A stretch of 64,000 nt of DNA from assembly GCF_900101605.1 (NCBI RefSeq), contig NZ_FMUR01000004.1:124001-188000 (forward strand), given 5' to 3'. Both the position numbers and the translations under genes were made by a program. Positions 16,171 through 25,149 of this stretch are shown in pieces (position 1 is the first letter of the stretch; each line of letters opens with the position of its first letter). This DNA comes from Butyrivibrio hungatei (GTDB lineage: Bacteria > Bacillota > Clostridia > Lachnospirales > Lachnospiraceae). The notes beneath the pieces are model-generated. The model saw only the letters and a program-made list of their open reading frames with translations. It searched no databases and was not told the origin of the DNA.

Positions 16171-16197
16171 ATATCGGCTTAATATCTTAAACCTTTA
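16171..16197 (-). promoter_or_regulatory. Sigma-28 (FliA/SigD) promoter upstream of fliK
   Basis: On the minus strand TAAA, exactly 15 bp, GCCGATAT matches the sigma-28 consensus TAAA-N15-GCCGATAA at all but the last base. It lies in the 137-bp gap before fliK, 70 bp from the start codon. Confidence 0.75.
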
Positions 16198-16237
16198 TAC
16201 ATAATTCAAAAGTTTTTTTTCAAAAAATCTCAGTCTA

Positions 16238-17185
16238 TCATCCTGTAACTTTTGTTGATTTGCCCTTAAGCGCATTTGGTTCCAAAAGCTGAGTAAGTTT
16301 TGCGGCATTCTCTTCTTTCATCTGCGCAAGGATATCGCCACGGTTTTCTACGCTCATCTGTGCCAATATCTTGGAAACAAGCTCAATCTGGTTCTCATTT
16401 ACCATCTCATCAAAAATCTTAGCCGCCTGTTTTGCCTTCATTCCCGAATATGTCGTAGCAAAAGCCTTGATCGCAGCTTCTTCGCCCTCATCACGTTTGA
16501 TCTTCTCATAAATTTTCGCAGCCGTATCGGGATCTATCTGTTCGAAATACTTGGCATATTCCTCAGGGTCGGGCGCATTGTCGTTATAAACTATACTGTT
16601 ATAAAAAGCCGCCCTCTCCTCATAGAACTCTTTTTGCTGTTGCTCGAAAGGCTCAAGCCTTGCAACTTCCGCTTCAAGTCTGTCTATTGTGGAAGCGTAG
16701 CTGCTATTCTGGTTCATCTCATCCTGAAGTGCCTTTTCAAGTCTCTTGATATAAGCATTGGCTTCTTCGATTGTCTGGATTCCTCCCGCTTCGCTTCCTT
16801 CCGTGCTGAAGTCGATAGGTTCATCAATCTTTGCATCTACATCATTTCTTGCTTCCTTGGGCAAAATAGCATTTATAACGGGAATATCCTTAATGAGCGG
16901 AGCCATGATATCGGATCCGAAGTTTCCCACGTTGAACTTTATAAGAAGCGCCATTATGGCAAGCCAAATAAGAACAATGAAAAAAGTGATCACAATTGTG
17001 GCAATTCCGCCCGCATCGTCGCCGCTAAGTTCCGCCGTTCTCTCCGCAAACTCATGCAGCTTTTCTTTATCAGCTTTTCTCTGTTCTTTAAGTTTCTTCC
17101 TGTATTCTAATTTGTCAGCTTTAAGTTTTGCTTTTGCCGCCTTCTGATCTTCAAAAGGAGACATCGGCATTCCTATATCAGCCAT
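16238..17185 (-). CDS. MotE/MgtE-N-domain flagellar membrane protein
   Basis: This 315-aa protein has a charged N terminus rich in Lys, one membrane segment (about residues 62-84, IATIVITFFIVLIWLAIMAL), an extracytoplasmic coiled coil (about 140-190), and a C-terminal MgtE-N-like helical domain. The C-terminal motifs include YAKYFEQIDPDTAAKIYEKI, MKAKQAAKIFDEM and KILAQMSVENRGDILAQM. Proteins of this form follow fliJ in many Firmicute flagellar operons (YlxF-like) and resemble MotE, a chaperone of a stator-associated protein in Helicobacter. The exact role here is not known. It starts 2 bp after the fliJ stop. Confidence 0.75.
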   Translation of the reverse strand: MADIGMPMSPFEDQKAAKAKLKADKLEYRKKLKEQRKADKEKLHEFAERTAELSGDDAGGIATIVITFFIVLIWLAIMALLIKFNVGNFGSDIMAPLIKDIPVINAILPKEARNDVDAKIDEPIDFSTEGSEAGGIQTIEEANAYIKRLEKALQDEMNQNSSYASTIDRLEAEVARLEPFEQQQKEFYEERAAFYNSIVYNDNAPDPEEYAKYFEQIDPDTAAKIYEKIKRDEGEEAAIKAFATTYSGMKAKQAAKIFDEMVNENQIELVSKILAQMSVENRGDILAQMKEENAAKLTQLLEPNALKGKSTKVTG

Positions 17186-17187
17186 AT

Positions 17188-17646
17188 TTACTTCTTCTCC
17201 TGTTGTCTCTGTCCGTACGTGAAACTACTTCTCTGGTCGTTCTCTTTAGCTTCTTCCTGCTTTTCTTCCTCAAGGTACTCAGCATAAGCCCTGTCACGCA
17301 GTGTTTCCTGCATTTTCCTCTCTTGGATGGCTCTTGTAAGCTTTACTCTTACCTTTTCGACCTCAGCTTCATATTCCTTGATAACCCTTGACTGAGACGC
17401 GATCATAACGTCCATCTGAGCCGTGGCATACTGATTGTCCAGTATATCCTGAAGTCTCAGACTCGCTTCATTTCTAAGCTCCTCAGCCTCAATAAGATAA
17501 TTCTCTTTTCTTTTTACATACTCATCCAGAATATCATACTGTTTATTAAGCTCCGACTGGGCCGCAGCAAATTCCATCTTTACCTGCCCCTCGGTTTTTT
17601 CTTTGATATTCAGGATGCTCTGCATCTTATAGACAAATCTTGCCAT
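17188..17646 (-). CDS. fliJ: Flagellar export chaperone FliJ
   Basis: The 152-aa protein is an almost continuous charged helix, as in FliJ, the stalk protein that penetrates the FliI hexamer and links the ATPase to the export gate. The N terminus MARFVYKMQSILNIKEKTEG and C-terminal Glu/Lys-rich stretch are typical. Its place just after fliI (18 bp gap) fixes the identification; sequence alone would be weak because the family is a generic coiled coil. Confidence 0.85.
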   Translation of the reverse strand: MARFVYKMQSILNIKEKTEGQVKMEFAAAQSELNKQYDILDEYVKRKENYLIEAEELRNEASLRLQDILDNQYATAQMDVMIASQSRVIKEYEAEVEKVRVKLTRAIQERKMQETLRDRAYAEYLEEEKQEEAKENDQRSSFTYGQRQQEKK

Positions 17647-17664
17647 AATAAAACCGCCGATTTA

Positions 17665-19023
17665 TCAAAATCTGAACATATTTATAAGTTGATTCCTGAT
17701 CTCTTCAAACGAGAATTTTTCATCCGTCTCCTGCAAAAGAAATTCATTTACCATATCAATCTTGGAAATCGCATAGTCTATATTCTTGTTCGCGCCCATT
17801 CTGTACGCGCCGATATTTATAAGATCCTCGGCATCATTGTAGGTTGCAAGCACGCTTTTAAGCTTTCCGGCAGCCTTCTTGTGCTCGGGATCAGCGATTG
17901 CCGACATACATCTTGAAATGCTCGCAAGAACATCTATAGCCGGATAATGGTTCTTTTGTGCAAGTTTTCTGTTAAGAACGATGTGTCCGTCCAGAATACC
18001 TCTCGCAGTATCCGTGATGGGTTCATTCATATCGTCACCGTCGACAAGAACGGTATAAAGACCTGTTATCGAGCCTTTTTTTGACTTTCCCGCACGCTCA
18101 AGTAGCTTTGGCATCTCAGCATATACGCTCGGCGGATATCCTCTTGAAACAGGCGGTTCTCCGCTCGCAAGGCCGATTTCTCTCTGTGCCATCGAAAAAC
18201 GGGTAAGCGAATCCATCATAAGAAGGACGTCTTTGCCCTTATCCCTGAAATATTCGGCAATGGAAGTAGCCGTCTTTGCAGCCTTAAGTCTCTCAAGAGC
18301 AGGTCTGTCGGATGTAGCGCAGACAACGATCGAGCGCTTCATACCTTCTTCTCCCATATCTCTTTCAATAAACTCTCTCACTTCCCTGCCTCGCTCTCCG
18401 ATAAGTGCGATAACATTTATATCAGCCTGTGTATTTCTTGCAAACATACCAAGAAGCGTACTCTTACCAACGCCGGAACCTGCAAATATCCCAATTCTCT
18501 GCCCTTTTCCGACTGTAAGAAGTCCGTCAACAGCCTTTACGCCAAGCGAAAGAACTTCTGATATCGGATCTCTCGTAAGAGGATCCGGCGGCTGATTCTC
18601 GACGGAATAGGCAACTCCGCCTTCAAGCATTGTTCCCTGTCCGTAAGAAATCCCATCAATTCTTCCAAGTCCGTCAAGAGTTTTTCCCAAAAGTCCTTCG
18701 CCCACATGTACCCTGAGCGGCGAGTCTGTATTCTCGACGATACTTCCGTTTCCTATGCCACTTACATTCTCATAAGGCATAAGCTGAACATGATTATCCT
18801 TAAATCCCACAACTTCAGCCATAGCAGGTTTGGCATCAATGCTTATCGCAGATTCACTGTCTTTTTTCTTTGGATAAATAAGACAGATATCACCGAGTTT
18901 CGCATCCGGCCCCGCCGATTCGATGGTAAGACCGATAACATTGACAACCTTGCCCCTCATGCGATAATAAGGAGCATTTTGCATTTTCTTGTATTTAGAT
19001 ATATCAATTGAAGATGTGAGCAT
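17665..19023 (-). CDS. fliI: Flagellum-specific ATPase FliI
   Basis: FliI is the export ATPase related to the F1 beta subunit. This 452-aa protein has the Walker A motif GIFAGSGVGKSTLL, Walker B in VLLMMDSLTRFSMAQREI, and the family signature PPSVYAEMPKLLERAG. An N-terminal beta-barrel domain (residues 1-90) and a C-terminal helical domain complete the usual layout. It lies between fliH and fliJ, its two binding partners. The length is normal and no catalytic residue is missing. Confidence 0.97.
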   Translation of the reverse strand: MLTSSIDISKYKKMQNAPYYRMRGKVVNVIGLTIESAGPDAKLGDICLIYPKKKDSESAISIDAKPAMAEVVGFKDNHVQLMPYENVSGIGNGSIVENTDSPLRVHVGEGLLGKTLDGLGRIDGISYGQGTMLEGGVAYSVENQPPDPLTRDPISEVLSLGVKAVDGLLTVGKGQRIGIFAGSGVGKSTLLGMFARNTQADINVIALIGERGREVREFIERDMGEEGMKRSIVVCATSDRPALERLKAAKTATSIAEYFRDKGKDVLLMMDSLTRFSMAQREIGLASGEPPVSRGYPPSVYAEMPKLLERAGKSKKGSITGLYTVLVDGDDMNEPITDTARGILDGHIVLNRKLAQKNHYPAIDVLASISRCMSAIADPEHKKAAGKLKSVLATYNDAEDLINIGAYRMGANKNIDYAISKIDMVNEFLLQETDEKFSFEEIRNQLINMFRF

Positions 19024-19040
19024 AATTTATAACCTACTCT

Positions 19041-19916
19041 TTATCTTTTCTTCCTGTCAAAAGAAAGAAGTTTGAGTTTCCTTGTGAGCTCAGAAAGCTC
19101 AACTCCGAGACTGCAATCAAAAACGCCGCTGTCCGATTCGATCATGCATTCATTTTTCTTAAGAAGTGGATCTTCGATAATCTCCATTGTCGTACTCGGA
19201 GAAGTAATACATGCATCGATTGAATCTTTTTCTTCCATGACATCGTCATAATCATCGGGAGAAATATGCACGATAAGGTTGTTACCGGGCTCAATCCTTG
19301 AAAGCGTATTCTTAAGAAGATGAAGAATGATTCCTTTATCCTCTCTCATATCGACGCCAAATACATGCTCATAGATCTGAGTCAGCACGTCAACCATCTC
19401 AGGTTCAAGTTCATCGACAATCTGCTGATACTCTTTATCGAGTTCTTCCTGCTTTTGAAGCGTTTCCTGTTTGATCTGTTCAACAGCCGCAAGGCCTTCC
19501 TGATAACCTGTTTCATAGCCTTGCTGCCTTCCCTGTTCCATGGCCTGACTTCTGATATTCTCAGCCTGTTGCTGTGCATCATTAATTATCATCTCGGCCT
19601 GTTCCTGAGCCTGCTGGAGTTTAAGATCTATCTCAGCCTGCATGGCCTCCATATCAAACTGAGGATCAGGGAACGAGCCCAGCATATTCTGGTCCTGAGT
19701 CAGCTGATCGATCTGTTCGAGGCCTATACCCGGAACAAAATCCTCAACACTATCCCCTTCTTCGTATCCTTCCTCCTGCATCATTCTGGTTCTCTGACGC
19801 TTAAGTTCTCTTTCCTGATATGCTTCAATCTTCCTGTTGGAAAGATCGTTATTATCTATTATTCTTGCATCGCTCTGATCAAAACTCACGAAGCCGGCTT
19901 TAAAAAGATTAGACAA
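19041..19916 (-). CDS. fliH: Flagellar assembly protein FliH
   Basis: FliH inhibits and positions FliI at the export apparatus. The 291-aa protein has a long Gln/Glu-rich coiled region (about residues 85-170, with a G-x-x-x-G-type stretch EQGRQQGYETGYQEGLAAVE) followed by a C-terminal globular domain resembling the V-ATPase E subunit (SRIEPGNNLIVHISPDDY and GVFDCSLGVELSELTRKL). The GxxxG repeats are characteristic of FliH. It overlaps the end of fliG by 8 bases, so translation is probably coupled. Confidence 0.9.
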   Translation of the reverse strand: MSNLFKAGFVSFDQSDARIIDNNDLSNRKIEAYQERELKRQRTRMMQEEGYEEGDSVEDFVPGIGLEQIDQLTQDQNMLGSFPDPQFDMEAMQAEIDLKLQQAQEQAEMIINDAQQQAENIRSQAMEQGRQQGYETGYQEGLAAVEQIKQETLQKQEELDKEYQQIVDELEPEMVDVLTQIYEHVFGVDMREDKGIILHLLKNTLSRIEPGNNLIVHISPDDYDDVMEEKDSIDACITSPSTTMEIIEDPLLKKNECMIESDSGVFDCSLGVELSELTRKLKLLSFDRKKR

Positions 19917-20937
19917 TTAGCTCATCACCTCCACCTCTGGAGATTACAATTTCACCGGAATCCTCAAGCTTTCTGATGACATTTACAATCTTCTGCTGAG
20001 CCTCTTCAACATCCTTCATACGAACAGGGCCCATGAAATCCATATCCTCTCGTATCATGGCTGCAAGACGCTTTGAAAGGTTGTTGAAAATAGCATTCTG
20101 AACCTGCTCCGTAGCACCTTTACATGCAAGAGCAAGATCACTGTTCTCAACTTCACGCAGCACTCTCTGAATAGATCTGTCGTCCAAAAGAAGAACGTCC
20201 TCGAACACAAACATCTTCTTTCTGATCTCGTCTGCAAGTTCGGGCTCTTCGATCTCGAGAGTCTCCATGATATGCTTTTCTGTAGCTCTGTCTACCGTAT
20301 TCAGGATTTCTACAACAGCGTCTACGCCGCCGATGATCGTGTAATCCTGGTTTACAAGAGAAGAAAGCTTTGATTCAAGCACTTTTTCCACTTCCTTTAT
20401 GGTATCCGGACTTGTTCTGTCCATGGATGCGATACGCTTTGCAACATCAGCCTGCCTGTCAGGCGGAAGAGCCGACAATACCATCGCACTCTGTGACGGT
20501 GACATATATGACAAAATAAGTGCGATCGTCTGCGGATGCTCATCCTGAATAAATGTAAGTATCTGAGAAGGTTCTGTCTTTCTGATGAACTCAAAGGGCT
20601 TAACCTGAAGTGAAGCCGTAAGTTTACTGATGACATCGAGAGCCTTGTCTTCACCGAGAGCTTTTTCAAGAAGTTCCTTGGCATAGCTGATACCGCCTTC
20701 CGCGATATATTGCTGAGCAAGGCAGACTCCGTAGAACTCTTCCAGAATTGCCTCTTTGATCTGCGAAGTAACGCTTCTTGTATTGGCAATCTCAAGGGTA
20801 AGTTCCTCGATCTCCTCCTCCTTAAGATGCTTAAATATGGTGGACGATTTTTCAGGTCCAAGTGCAATAAGAAGAATCGCCGCTTTTTGTGTGCCGGTAA
20901 AATCCGCTATTAATGGATTTGAGCCGCCTATATCCAT
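19909..20937 (-). CDS. fliG: Flagellar motor switch protein FliG
   Basis: FliG couples the C-ring to the MS-ring and the stator. All three domains are seen in the 342-aa protein: the N-terminal FliF-binding domain (GTQKAAILLIALGPEKSS), the middle domain with the EHPQ motif (FIQDEHPQTIALILSYM), and the C-terminal domain with the charged torque helix (IQRVLREVENSDLALACKGA, then NLSKRLAAMIREDMDFMGPV). It is preceded by fliF at 14 bp and overlaps fliH. Confidence 0.97.
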   Translation of the reverse strand: MDIGGSNPLIADFTGTQKAAILLIALGPEKSSTIFKHLKEEEIEELTLEIANTRSVTSQIKEAILEEFYGVCLAQQYIAEGGISYAKELLEKALGEDKALDVISKLTASLQVKPFEFIRKTEPSQILTFIQDEHPQTIALILSYMSPSQSAMVLSALPPDRQADVAKRIASMDRTSPDTIKEVEKVLESKLSSLVNQDYTIIGGVDAVVEILNTVDRATEKHIMETLEIEEPELADEIRKKMFVFEDVLLLDDRSIQRVLREVENSDLALACKGATEQVQNAIFNNLSKRLAAMIREDMDFMGPVRMKDVEEAQQKIVNVIRKLEDSGEIVISRGGGDELIV

Positions 20938-20951
20938 AATATTTCACCCCA

Positions 20952-22568
20952 TCATGTATAGTCTTCGTTTAACCAGTTTCGAAGAAGCGTTGCGGCCGCT
21001 TCCGGATTCTCGTCAACGAATTTCTCAATAAGTCTCTTTGTCTCAGATCCCGTATCCATCTCGATATCTTCAAGAAATTCCTCGGGCTGTGATTCAAGTA
21101 GTGATTCGACAGACAAAGGTTCGGGTTCTTCCACTTCCTCCGCCTTCTTTGTAGTCCACATACTCCTTATGATAATAAATGCAAGAAGTCCAAGGATCAC
21201 TATGATAAGCGCAATCTGAAGTATGTCCGAAAGTGTCACGGAAGATCCCGTCTTATCAAAAAACATATACTCCGTAGATACCACCATGGCTACTTTCTCA
21301 GCCGGAATTCCCGTTGCACCGGAAACAATATTGATGATATTATCATCAGCCCCCTCTGTCGTAGGATCTACATGCTGAGCCTTAAAATCTTCCCACGAAA
21401 GATTTTCGTGATCTGCGCTGTTATAATCCTCTTCATTCATTACAATGTAGTTTATCGCCGTAACAGATATTGAAGAAGACGCATATTTGACGGCACCCGG
21501 CTGATTCGTGGTAGTTGTTATCTTTTCATTTGGAAGATAATCTCTCGATTCCTCATTGATATTTGAACTCGAGTTGTTATTGTCCTGTGTTACATATGTC
21601 GTCTCATCATCGGCATTTGTATCCGTTCCGGGTATGCCGCTTATACCGTTTACATTTTCTGCCGTATAGATATCTTCATGACTGAGAACACCCTGAGTCT
21701 GATCTTCGGCAGGTGTATAGTCATGCTGGACAACCTCTTCATGTGAAAAATCCATATCAAGATTACTTGCAACCTCAACCGCATCATACAGCTTGGTTCC
21801 AAGTAAAACTTTTTTCACTTCATTTTTTACGATCTGCTCCGCTTTGGACTTAAGCGAAAGCTGCGTGCTTGCAAGCCCCGTTACGGTAGTATCTTCATCT
21901 CCCGAAAATAACAGATTGCTAGCACTATCCATGATCACGATACCTTGGGTATCGGAATTTCCGAGAGCCTTAGCTACAGCCTTGGCAAGAAAAGCCGCAT
22001 TATCTTCGGTGAACTCTGCTCCCTCTGCAATTTCAAGCATAATAGAAGCCGAAGATTCTTCTTTATTACCTATAAGTGTGCCGTCATTATCCGGAATATG
22101 AAGCTTGACATGAGCAACTTCTATTGCAGAGAAATTCTGAATAAAATCAGATTCAAGCTGCTTCTCCAGATATACCACATACTTTTTTTGTTTGTCCGAT
22201 TCTGTTGTGGAAAAACTTCCGTTAGTTACGTTATCGATACTGTATGCATATGACTGTATGTCGTTTGCACCTAAAAGAAGATTAGCATTAGCACGGTCTT
22301 TTTTCAGAACCTTAAAGTCAAGACCGTCATCCGACATCTTGTAATTGACGGCATTTGAGTCCAAAAGTTCCTTGATCTCCGATGCCTCTTTTGTAGAATT
22401 GGCAGATGCCAAAAGAACATATTGAGGCTGATTTAAAGCAGACAACAAGATGATAAGTGTCAGAAGAACTACTGTCCCCGCTCCAACAACCAGCGTTTTT
22501 TGTTTCGCTGTAAACTTGTTCCACCAATCGAGAATTTTCTGCCAGAGCTCTTTAAACCTGTCAGCCAT
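20952..22568 (-). CDS. fliF: Flagellar MS-ring protein FliF
   Basis: FliF forms the membrane MS-ring on which the flagellum is built. The 538-aa protein has two membrane segments, residues about 23-44 and 445-465. Ring-building motifs lie between them (YVLLASANSTKEASEIKELL, VYLEKQLESDFIQNFSAIEV, VAHVKLHIP). The C-terminal FliG-binding tail ends PEAAATLLRNWLNEDY. The periplasmic part carries a less conserved Asn/Asp/Thr-rich segment around residues 290-350. It follows fliE by 46 bp. Confidence 0.96.
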   Translation of the reverse strand: MADRFKELWQKILDWWNKFTAKQKTLVVGAGTVVLLTLIILLSALNQPQYVLLASANSTKEASEIKELLDSNAVNYKMSDDGLDFKVLKKDRANANLLLGANDIQSYAYSIDNVTNGSFSTTESDKQKKYVVYLEKQLESDFIQNFSAIEVAHVKLHIPDNDGTLIGNKEESSASIMLEIAEGAEFTEDNAAFLAKAVAKALGNSDTQGIVIMDSASNLLFSGDEDTTVTGLASTQLSLKSKAEQIVKNEVKKVLLGTKLYDAVEVASNLDMDFSHEEVVQHDYTPAEDQTQGVLSHEDIYTAENVNGISGIPGTDTNADDETTYVTQDNNNSSSNINEESRDYLPNEKITTTTNQPGAVKYASSSISVTAINYIVMNEEDYNSADHENLSWEDFKAQHVDPTTEGADDNIINIVSGATGIPAEKVAMVVSTEYMFFDKTGSSVTLSDILQIALIIVILGLLAFIIIRSMWTTKKAEEVEEPEPLSVESLLESQPEEFLEDIEMDTGSETKRLIEKFVDENPEAAATLLRNWLNEDYT

Positions 22569-22614
22569 TTATTCTCCCTCCCAAAAAAACTAAAAAACTA
22601 AATAAAATGAAAAA

Positions 22615-22956
22615 TCAGATCTGCATCTGCGTGAGCTCTCTGTATGCAGCAAGCGCCTTATCACGCACGGCAATGGTATACTGAAGTGCAGTCTGCGCCT
22701 TCTGCAATGCGATCGTAAGATCATGCGTATTGTCAGTCTTGCCAAGAGCCCACCTTATCTCTTCATTCTCGGCATCTGATAAATATGCATTTGTTGTATT
22801 TATATTCTGCACGGCCTGATCAAAAATTGAAGAAAAAGAATCCGACGAGTCGTTATCATTCCCCAAAACGTTATAGACTCTGCTGTTTGTCTTCTCTGCA
22901 TTCCTGATTGCCTGTGAAGTTACATTTCTAAGTTGTGATATATCAAGTGAAGCCAT
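22615..22956 (-). CDS. fliE: Flagellar hook-basal body protein FliE
   Basis: FliE joins the MS-ring to the rod. The 113-aa product contains FSSIFDQAVQNINTTNAYLS and the C-terminal block HDLTIALQKAQTALQYTIAV followed by RELTQMQI, typical of the family. I start it at 22956 (MASLDISQL) because GGAGG stands 9 bases upstream; the ATG three codons earlier touches the GGAGG and cannot be used well. It lies between flgC and fliF. Confidence 0.94.
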   Translation of the reverse strand: MASLDISQLRNVTSQAIRNAEKTNSRVYNVLGNDNDSSDSFSSIFDQAVQNINTTNAYLSDAENEEIRWALGKTDNTHDLTIALQKAQTALQYTIAVRDKALAAYRELTQMQI

Positions 22957-23002
22957 TAAATACATCCTCCAAAATATATGGCATTAAACATCTCAGACCT
23001 TA

Positions 23003-23449
23003 TCAGCCGTTTCCAATCTCAAGACCTCTGGTAGCAAGATTCTTGCTTGCATTAAAAGCTGTGGCATTTGCTTCATAAGATCTGCTGGCATCAATAAGAT
23101 TGGTCATCTCGGTAACCGTATTGACATTGGGATATGTCACATATCCGTTTTCATCCGCATCGGGATGTGAAGGATCGTAAACAATATTCATCTGAGTCCA
23201 GGTATCATCCTGCACTTTTGTAACCTTGACACCTCTTCCCGAATAATGGTCAAGTCTTTCGTTTAATATTCTTGAAAAAGGAGTCTGCGCACCTTTCTCG
23301 CCGAATGTAACAACCTTTCTGACATAAGGTGTTCCATCCTGTGTTCTTGTTGTATTTGCGTTGGCAATGTTTTCAGAGATAATGTCCATTCTGAATCTCT
23401 GAGCCGTCATTCCTGATGAGTTGATGTTGAAAGAATCGAAAATACTCAT
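23003..23449 (-). CDS. flgC: Flagellar basal-body rod protein FlgC
   Basis: FlgC is a proximal rod protein. The 148-aa sequence has the N-terminal rod motif (MTAQRFRMDIISENIANANT), the middle VTKVQDDTWTQMNIVYDPSHP, the conserved GYVTYPNVNTVTEMTNLIDA, and a C-terminal helix. Length and motifs are normal. It starts after AGGAGG and follows flgB by 39 bp. Confidence 0.96.
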   Translation of the reverse strand: MSIFDSFNINSSGMTAQRFRMDIISENIANANTTRTQDGTPYVRKVVTFGEKGAQTPFSRILNERLDHYSGRGVKVTKVQDDTWTQMNIVYDPSHPDADENGYVTYPNVNTVTEMTNLIDASRSYEANATAFNASKNLATRGLEIGNG

Positions 23450-23488
23450 ACCGACTACCTCCTATAAATTAAATAAAATGTATGAACC

Positions 23489-23884
23489 TTACGAAGACTT
23501 AGTAACAGCAAGAAGATTCTTGAACTCAGAATTAAGTCCTGCCATAAGTCCCTGATATTTAATCTGATTAGCGGCAAGTGTGACATTCTCAGTGTCGATG
23601 TCAACATTATTTCTGTCGGTTCTGTATGAGAAGTTTGAGTAGTCATTGACAACTCTTGCCTTTAAATGCTTATCCTTTAAATCCGAAACTTTCTGGTCCA
23701 TGGTTCTGTATCTCGAATGTCCGAGTGCTCTCTCAAGCTCGTCTTCAAAATTCAGATCCTGTCTCTTGTACCCCGGAGTATCTACATTCGCGATATTGTT
23801 TGCGATAATCTCATTTCTTGTCCAAGACGCGTCAGACGCCTTATCCAAGACATTGATATAATCAAAAACACTGCTGTTTATCAT
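23489..23884 (-). CDS. flgB: Flagellar basal-body rod protein FlgB
   Basis: FlgB is the most proximal rod protein and here the first gene of the flagellar operon. The 131-aa protein has the rod motif RNEIIANNIANVDTPGYKRQ near the N terminus and the C-terminal VDIDTENVTLAANQIKYQGL. TGGAGGGAAAAC precedes the ATG. A sigma-A-like promoter lies 57-85 bp upstream. The codY gene ends upstream in the same direction behind a terminator. Confidence 0.96.
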   Translation of the reverse strand: MINSSVFDYINVLDKASDASWTRNEIIANNIANVDTPGYKRQDLNFEDELERALGHSRYRTMDQKVSDLKDKHLKARVVNDYSNFSYRTDRNNVDIDTENVTLAANQIKYQGLMAGLNSEFKNLLAVTKSS

Positions 23885-23940
23885 GTTTTCCCTCCATAAA
23901 TCATAAAGATGGGTATATTTTATGTATCATACTTATATTT

Positions 23941-23969
23941 ATAATAGAATTTTTTTAGCTAAAATACAA
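23941..23969 (-). promoter_or_regulatory. Sigma-A-type promoter of the flagellar operon
   Basis: Minus strand TTGTAT, a 17-bp spacer and TATTAT, with the -10 57 bp upstream of the flgB start. The surrounding 343-bp gap (23885-24227) is very AT-rich and otherwise holds only the codY terminator; I see no sigma-28 motif close to flgB. Confidence 0.55.
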
Positions 23970-24143
23970 GTAAAATATACTTTATGTTGTGCTTAATTTC
24001 AAAATAAACTACTAAATGAAGTACGAAAACTTATTTTAAACACAACTTAATTAAATGCAAAAATTAATATTAATATTAAACAAATGTTTTTCTGTGTTAT
24101 TTTTTAACTTTTTATAATATAGATGTCTCACCAAGTGCTCCAT

Positions 24144-24176
24144 ACAAAAAGGGACCTATCTTTCGATAAATCCCTT
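24144..24176 (-). terminator. Intrinsic terminator of codY
   Basis: Minus strand AAGGGA-TTTATC-GAAA-GATAGG-TCCCTT followed by TTTG: a stem capped by a GAAA tetraloop, 50 bp after the codY stop. Confidence 0.8.
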
Positions 24177-24227
24177 CATCACGTATACTATCCGTATTTT
24201 ATGCTGTTCTTTTTATATATCGGACGA

Positions 24228-25007
24228 TCACATTTCCTGTTTTAGCTTCTTGATCTCGCTGAAGACAACGTCATTAATTACTTTGATATATGTTCCCTTC
24301 ATTCCCGACGATCTTGATTCAATAACTCCCGCACTCTCAAATTTCCTGAGCGCATTTACTATAACGCTTCTCGTGATTCCGACTCTGTCCGCAATCTTAC
24401 TTGCAACAAGCACGCCTTCCATTCCGTCAAGCTCATCAAATATATGAATGATCGCCTGCATCTCAGAAAATGACAATGTTCCGATCGCCGATTTTACAAC
24501 AGCAAGCTTTCTGCTCTCTTCCGCATTCTCTTCATTTACGGCGCGGAGCATCTCAAGTCCCACAACCGTCGTTCCGTACTCGCACAGAATAATATCATCG
24601 ATATCATAAGGTTTATCCGTCTTATAGATAAAAAGAGTACCGAGCCTTTCTCCGGCAATCTCTATGGGAGTAATGATTGCCTGAAATTTACTGCTGTCTA
24701 TTCCTTCAAATCCGAGGGTCTCAAGATTAACATTTTCCTTTGTCGAAAGAATTGTAAGCAGTCTTTCGTTGAGCATCGGGTCTATAAACGATCCGACACT
24801 GTCAACCAGCAGTCCGCTGAGTGACTCAACGCTGGCGCTCTCGCCGATTCCCAGAACTTTTCCTTTCTTGCTTATTACAAACATGTTTGATGAGAGAATA
24901 TCACATAAAACCCTGCAGATATCATTAAAGACCACTTTCCCCAAATTGCTGTTATGGAGCAGTTTTCCAATTTTTCGGGTTTTATCCAGTAGTTGAACAC
25001 TACTCAT
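24228..25007 (-). CDS. codY: GTP-sensing transcriptional pleiotropic regulator CodY
   Basis: CodY represses nutrient-scavenging, motility and branched-chain amino acid genes when GTP and branched-chain amino acids are plentiful. The 259-aa protein begins MSSVQLLDKTRKIGKLLH, has the GAF ligand domain (residues about 1-155) and the C-terminal winged helix-turn-helix ASKIADRVGITRSVIVNALR followed by KFESAGVIESRSSGMKGTYI. It lies between topA and flgB, matching the Bacillus order with the intervening clpQY and xerC genes lost. The leu/ilv genes at 49-55 kb are plausible targets, although I saw no clear CodY box there. Confidence 0.96.
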   Translation of the reverse strand: MSSVQLLDKTRKIGKLLHNSNLGKVVFNDICRVLCDILSSNMFVISKKGKVLGIGESASVESLSGLLVDSVGSFIDPMLNERLLTILSTKENVNLETLGFEGIDSSKFQAIITPIEIAGERLGTLFIYKTDKPYDIDDIILCEYGTTVVGLEMLRAVNEENAEESRKLAVVKSAIGTLSFSEMQAIIHIFDELDGMEGVLVASKIADRVGITRSVIVNALRKFESAGVIESRSSGMKGTYIKVINDVVFSEIKKLKQEM

Positions 25008-25062
25008 AAGAATCTCCTTCTTCTATCATTAAAAAGAATTGTTTTCGTGGTGTCTTAACGTA

Positions 25063-25091
25063 ATCTTAGCATAAAAATATAGGCGCTTCAA
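25063..25091 (-). promoter_or_regulatory. Promoter of codY
   Basis: Minus strand TTGAAG, 17 bp, TAAGAT, 56 bp before the codY start. The -35 sits inside the topA terminator stem. Confidence 0.5.
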
Positions 25092-25106
25092 ACAATAAAG
25101 CGCCTA
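25080..25106 (-). terminator. Intrinsic terminator of topA
   Basis: TAGGCGCTT and AAGCGCCTA form a perfect 9-bp stem with a 9-nt loop, followed on the minus strand by TATTTTTA. It lies 44 bp past the topA stop. Confidence 0.8.
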
Positions 25107-25149
25107 CAATTATGAAAAAAATCTAAATTTTTCTAAATATTCAACCAAC

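Noticed and set aside
24210..24245. Second sigma-28-like motif (TAAA-N16-TCCGATAT) at the end of codY, upstream of flgB
   Set aside because: Spacing is 16 and the -10 has two mismatches; transcripts from it would have to pass the codY terminator before flgB.
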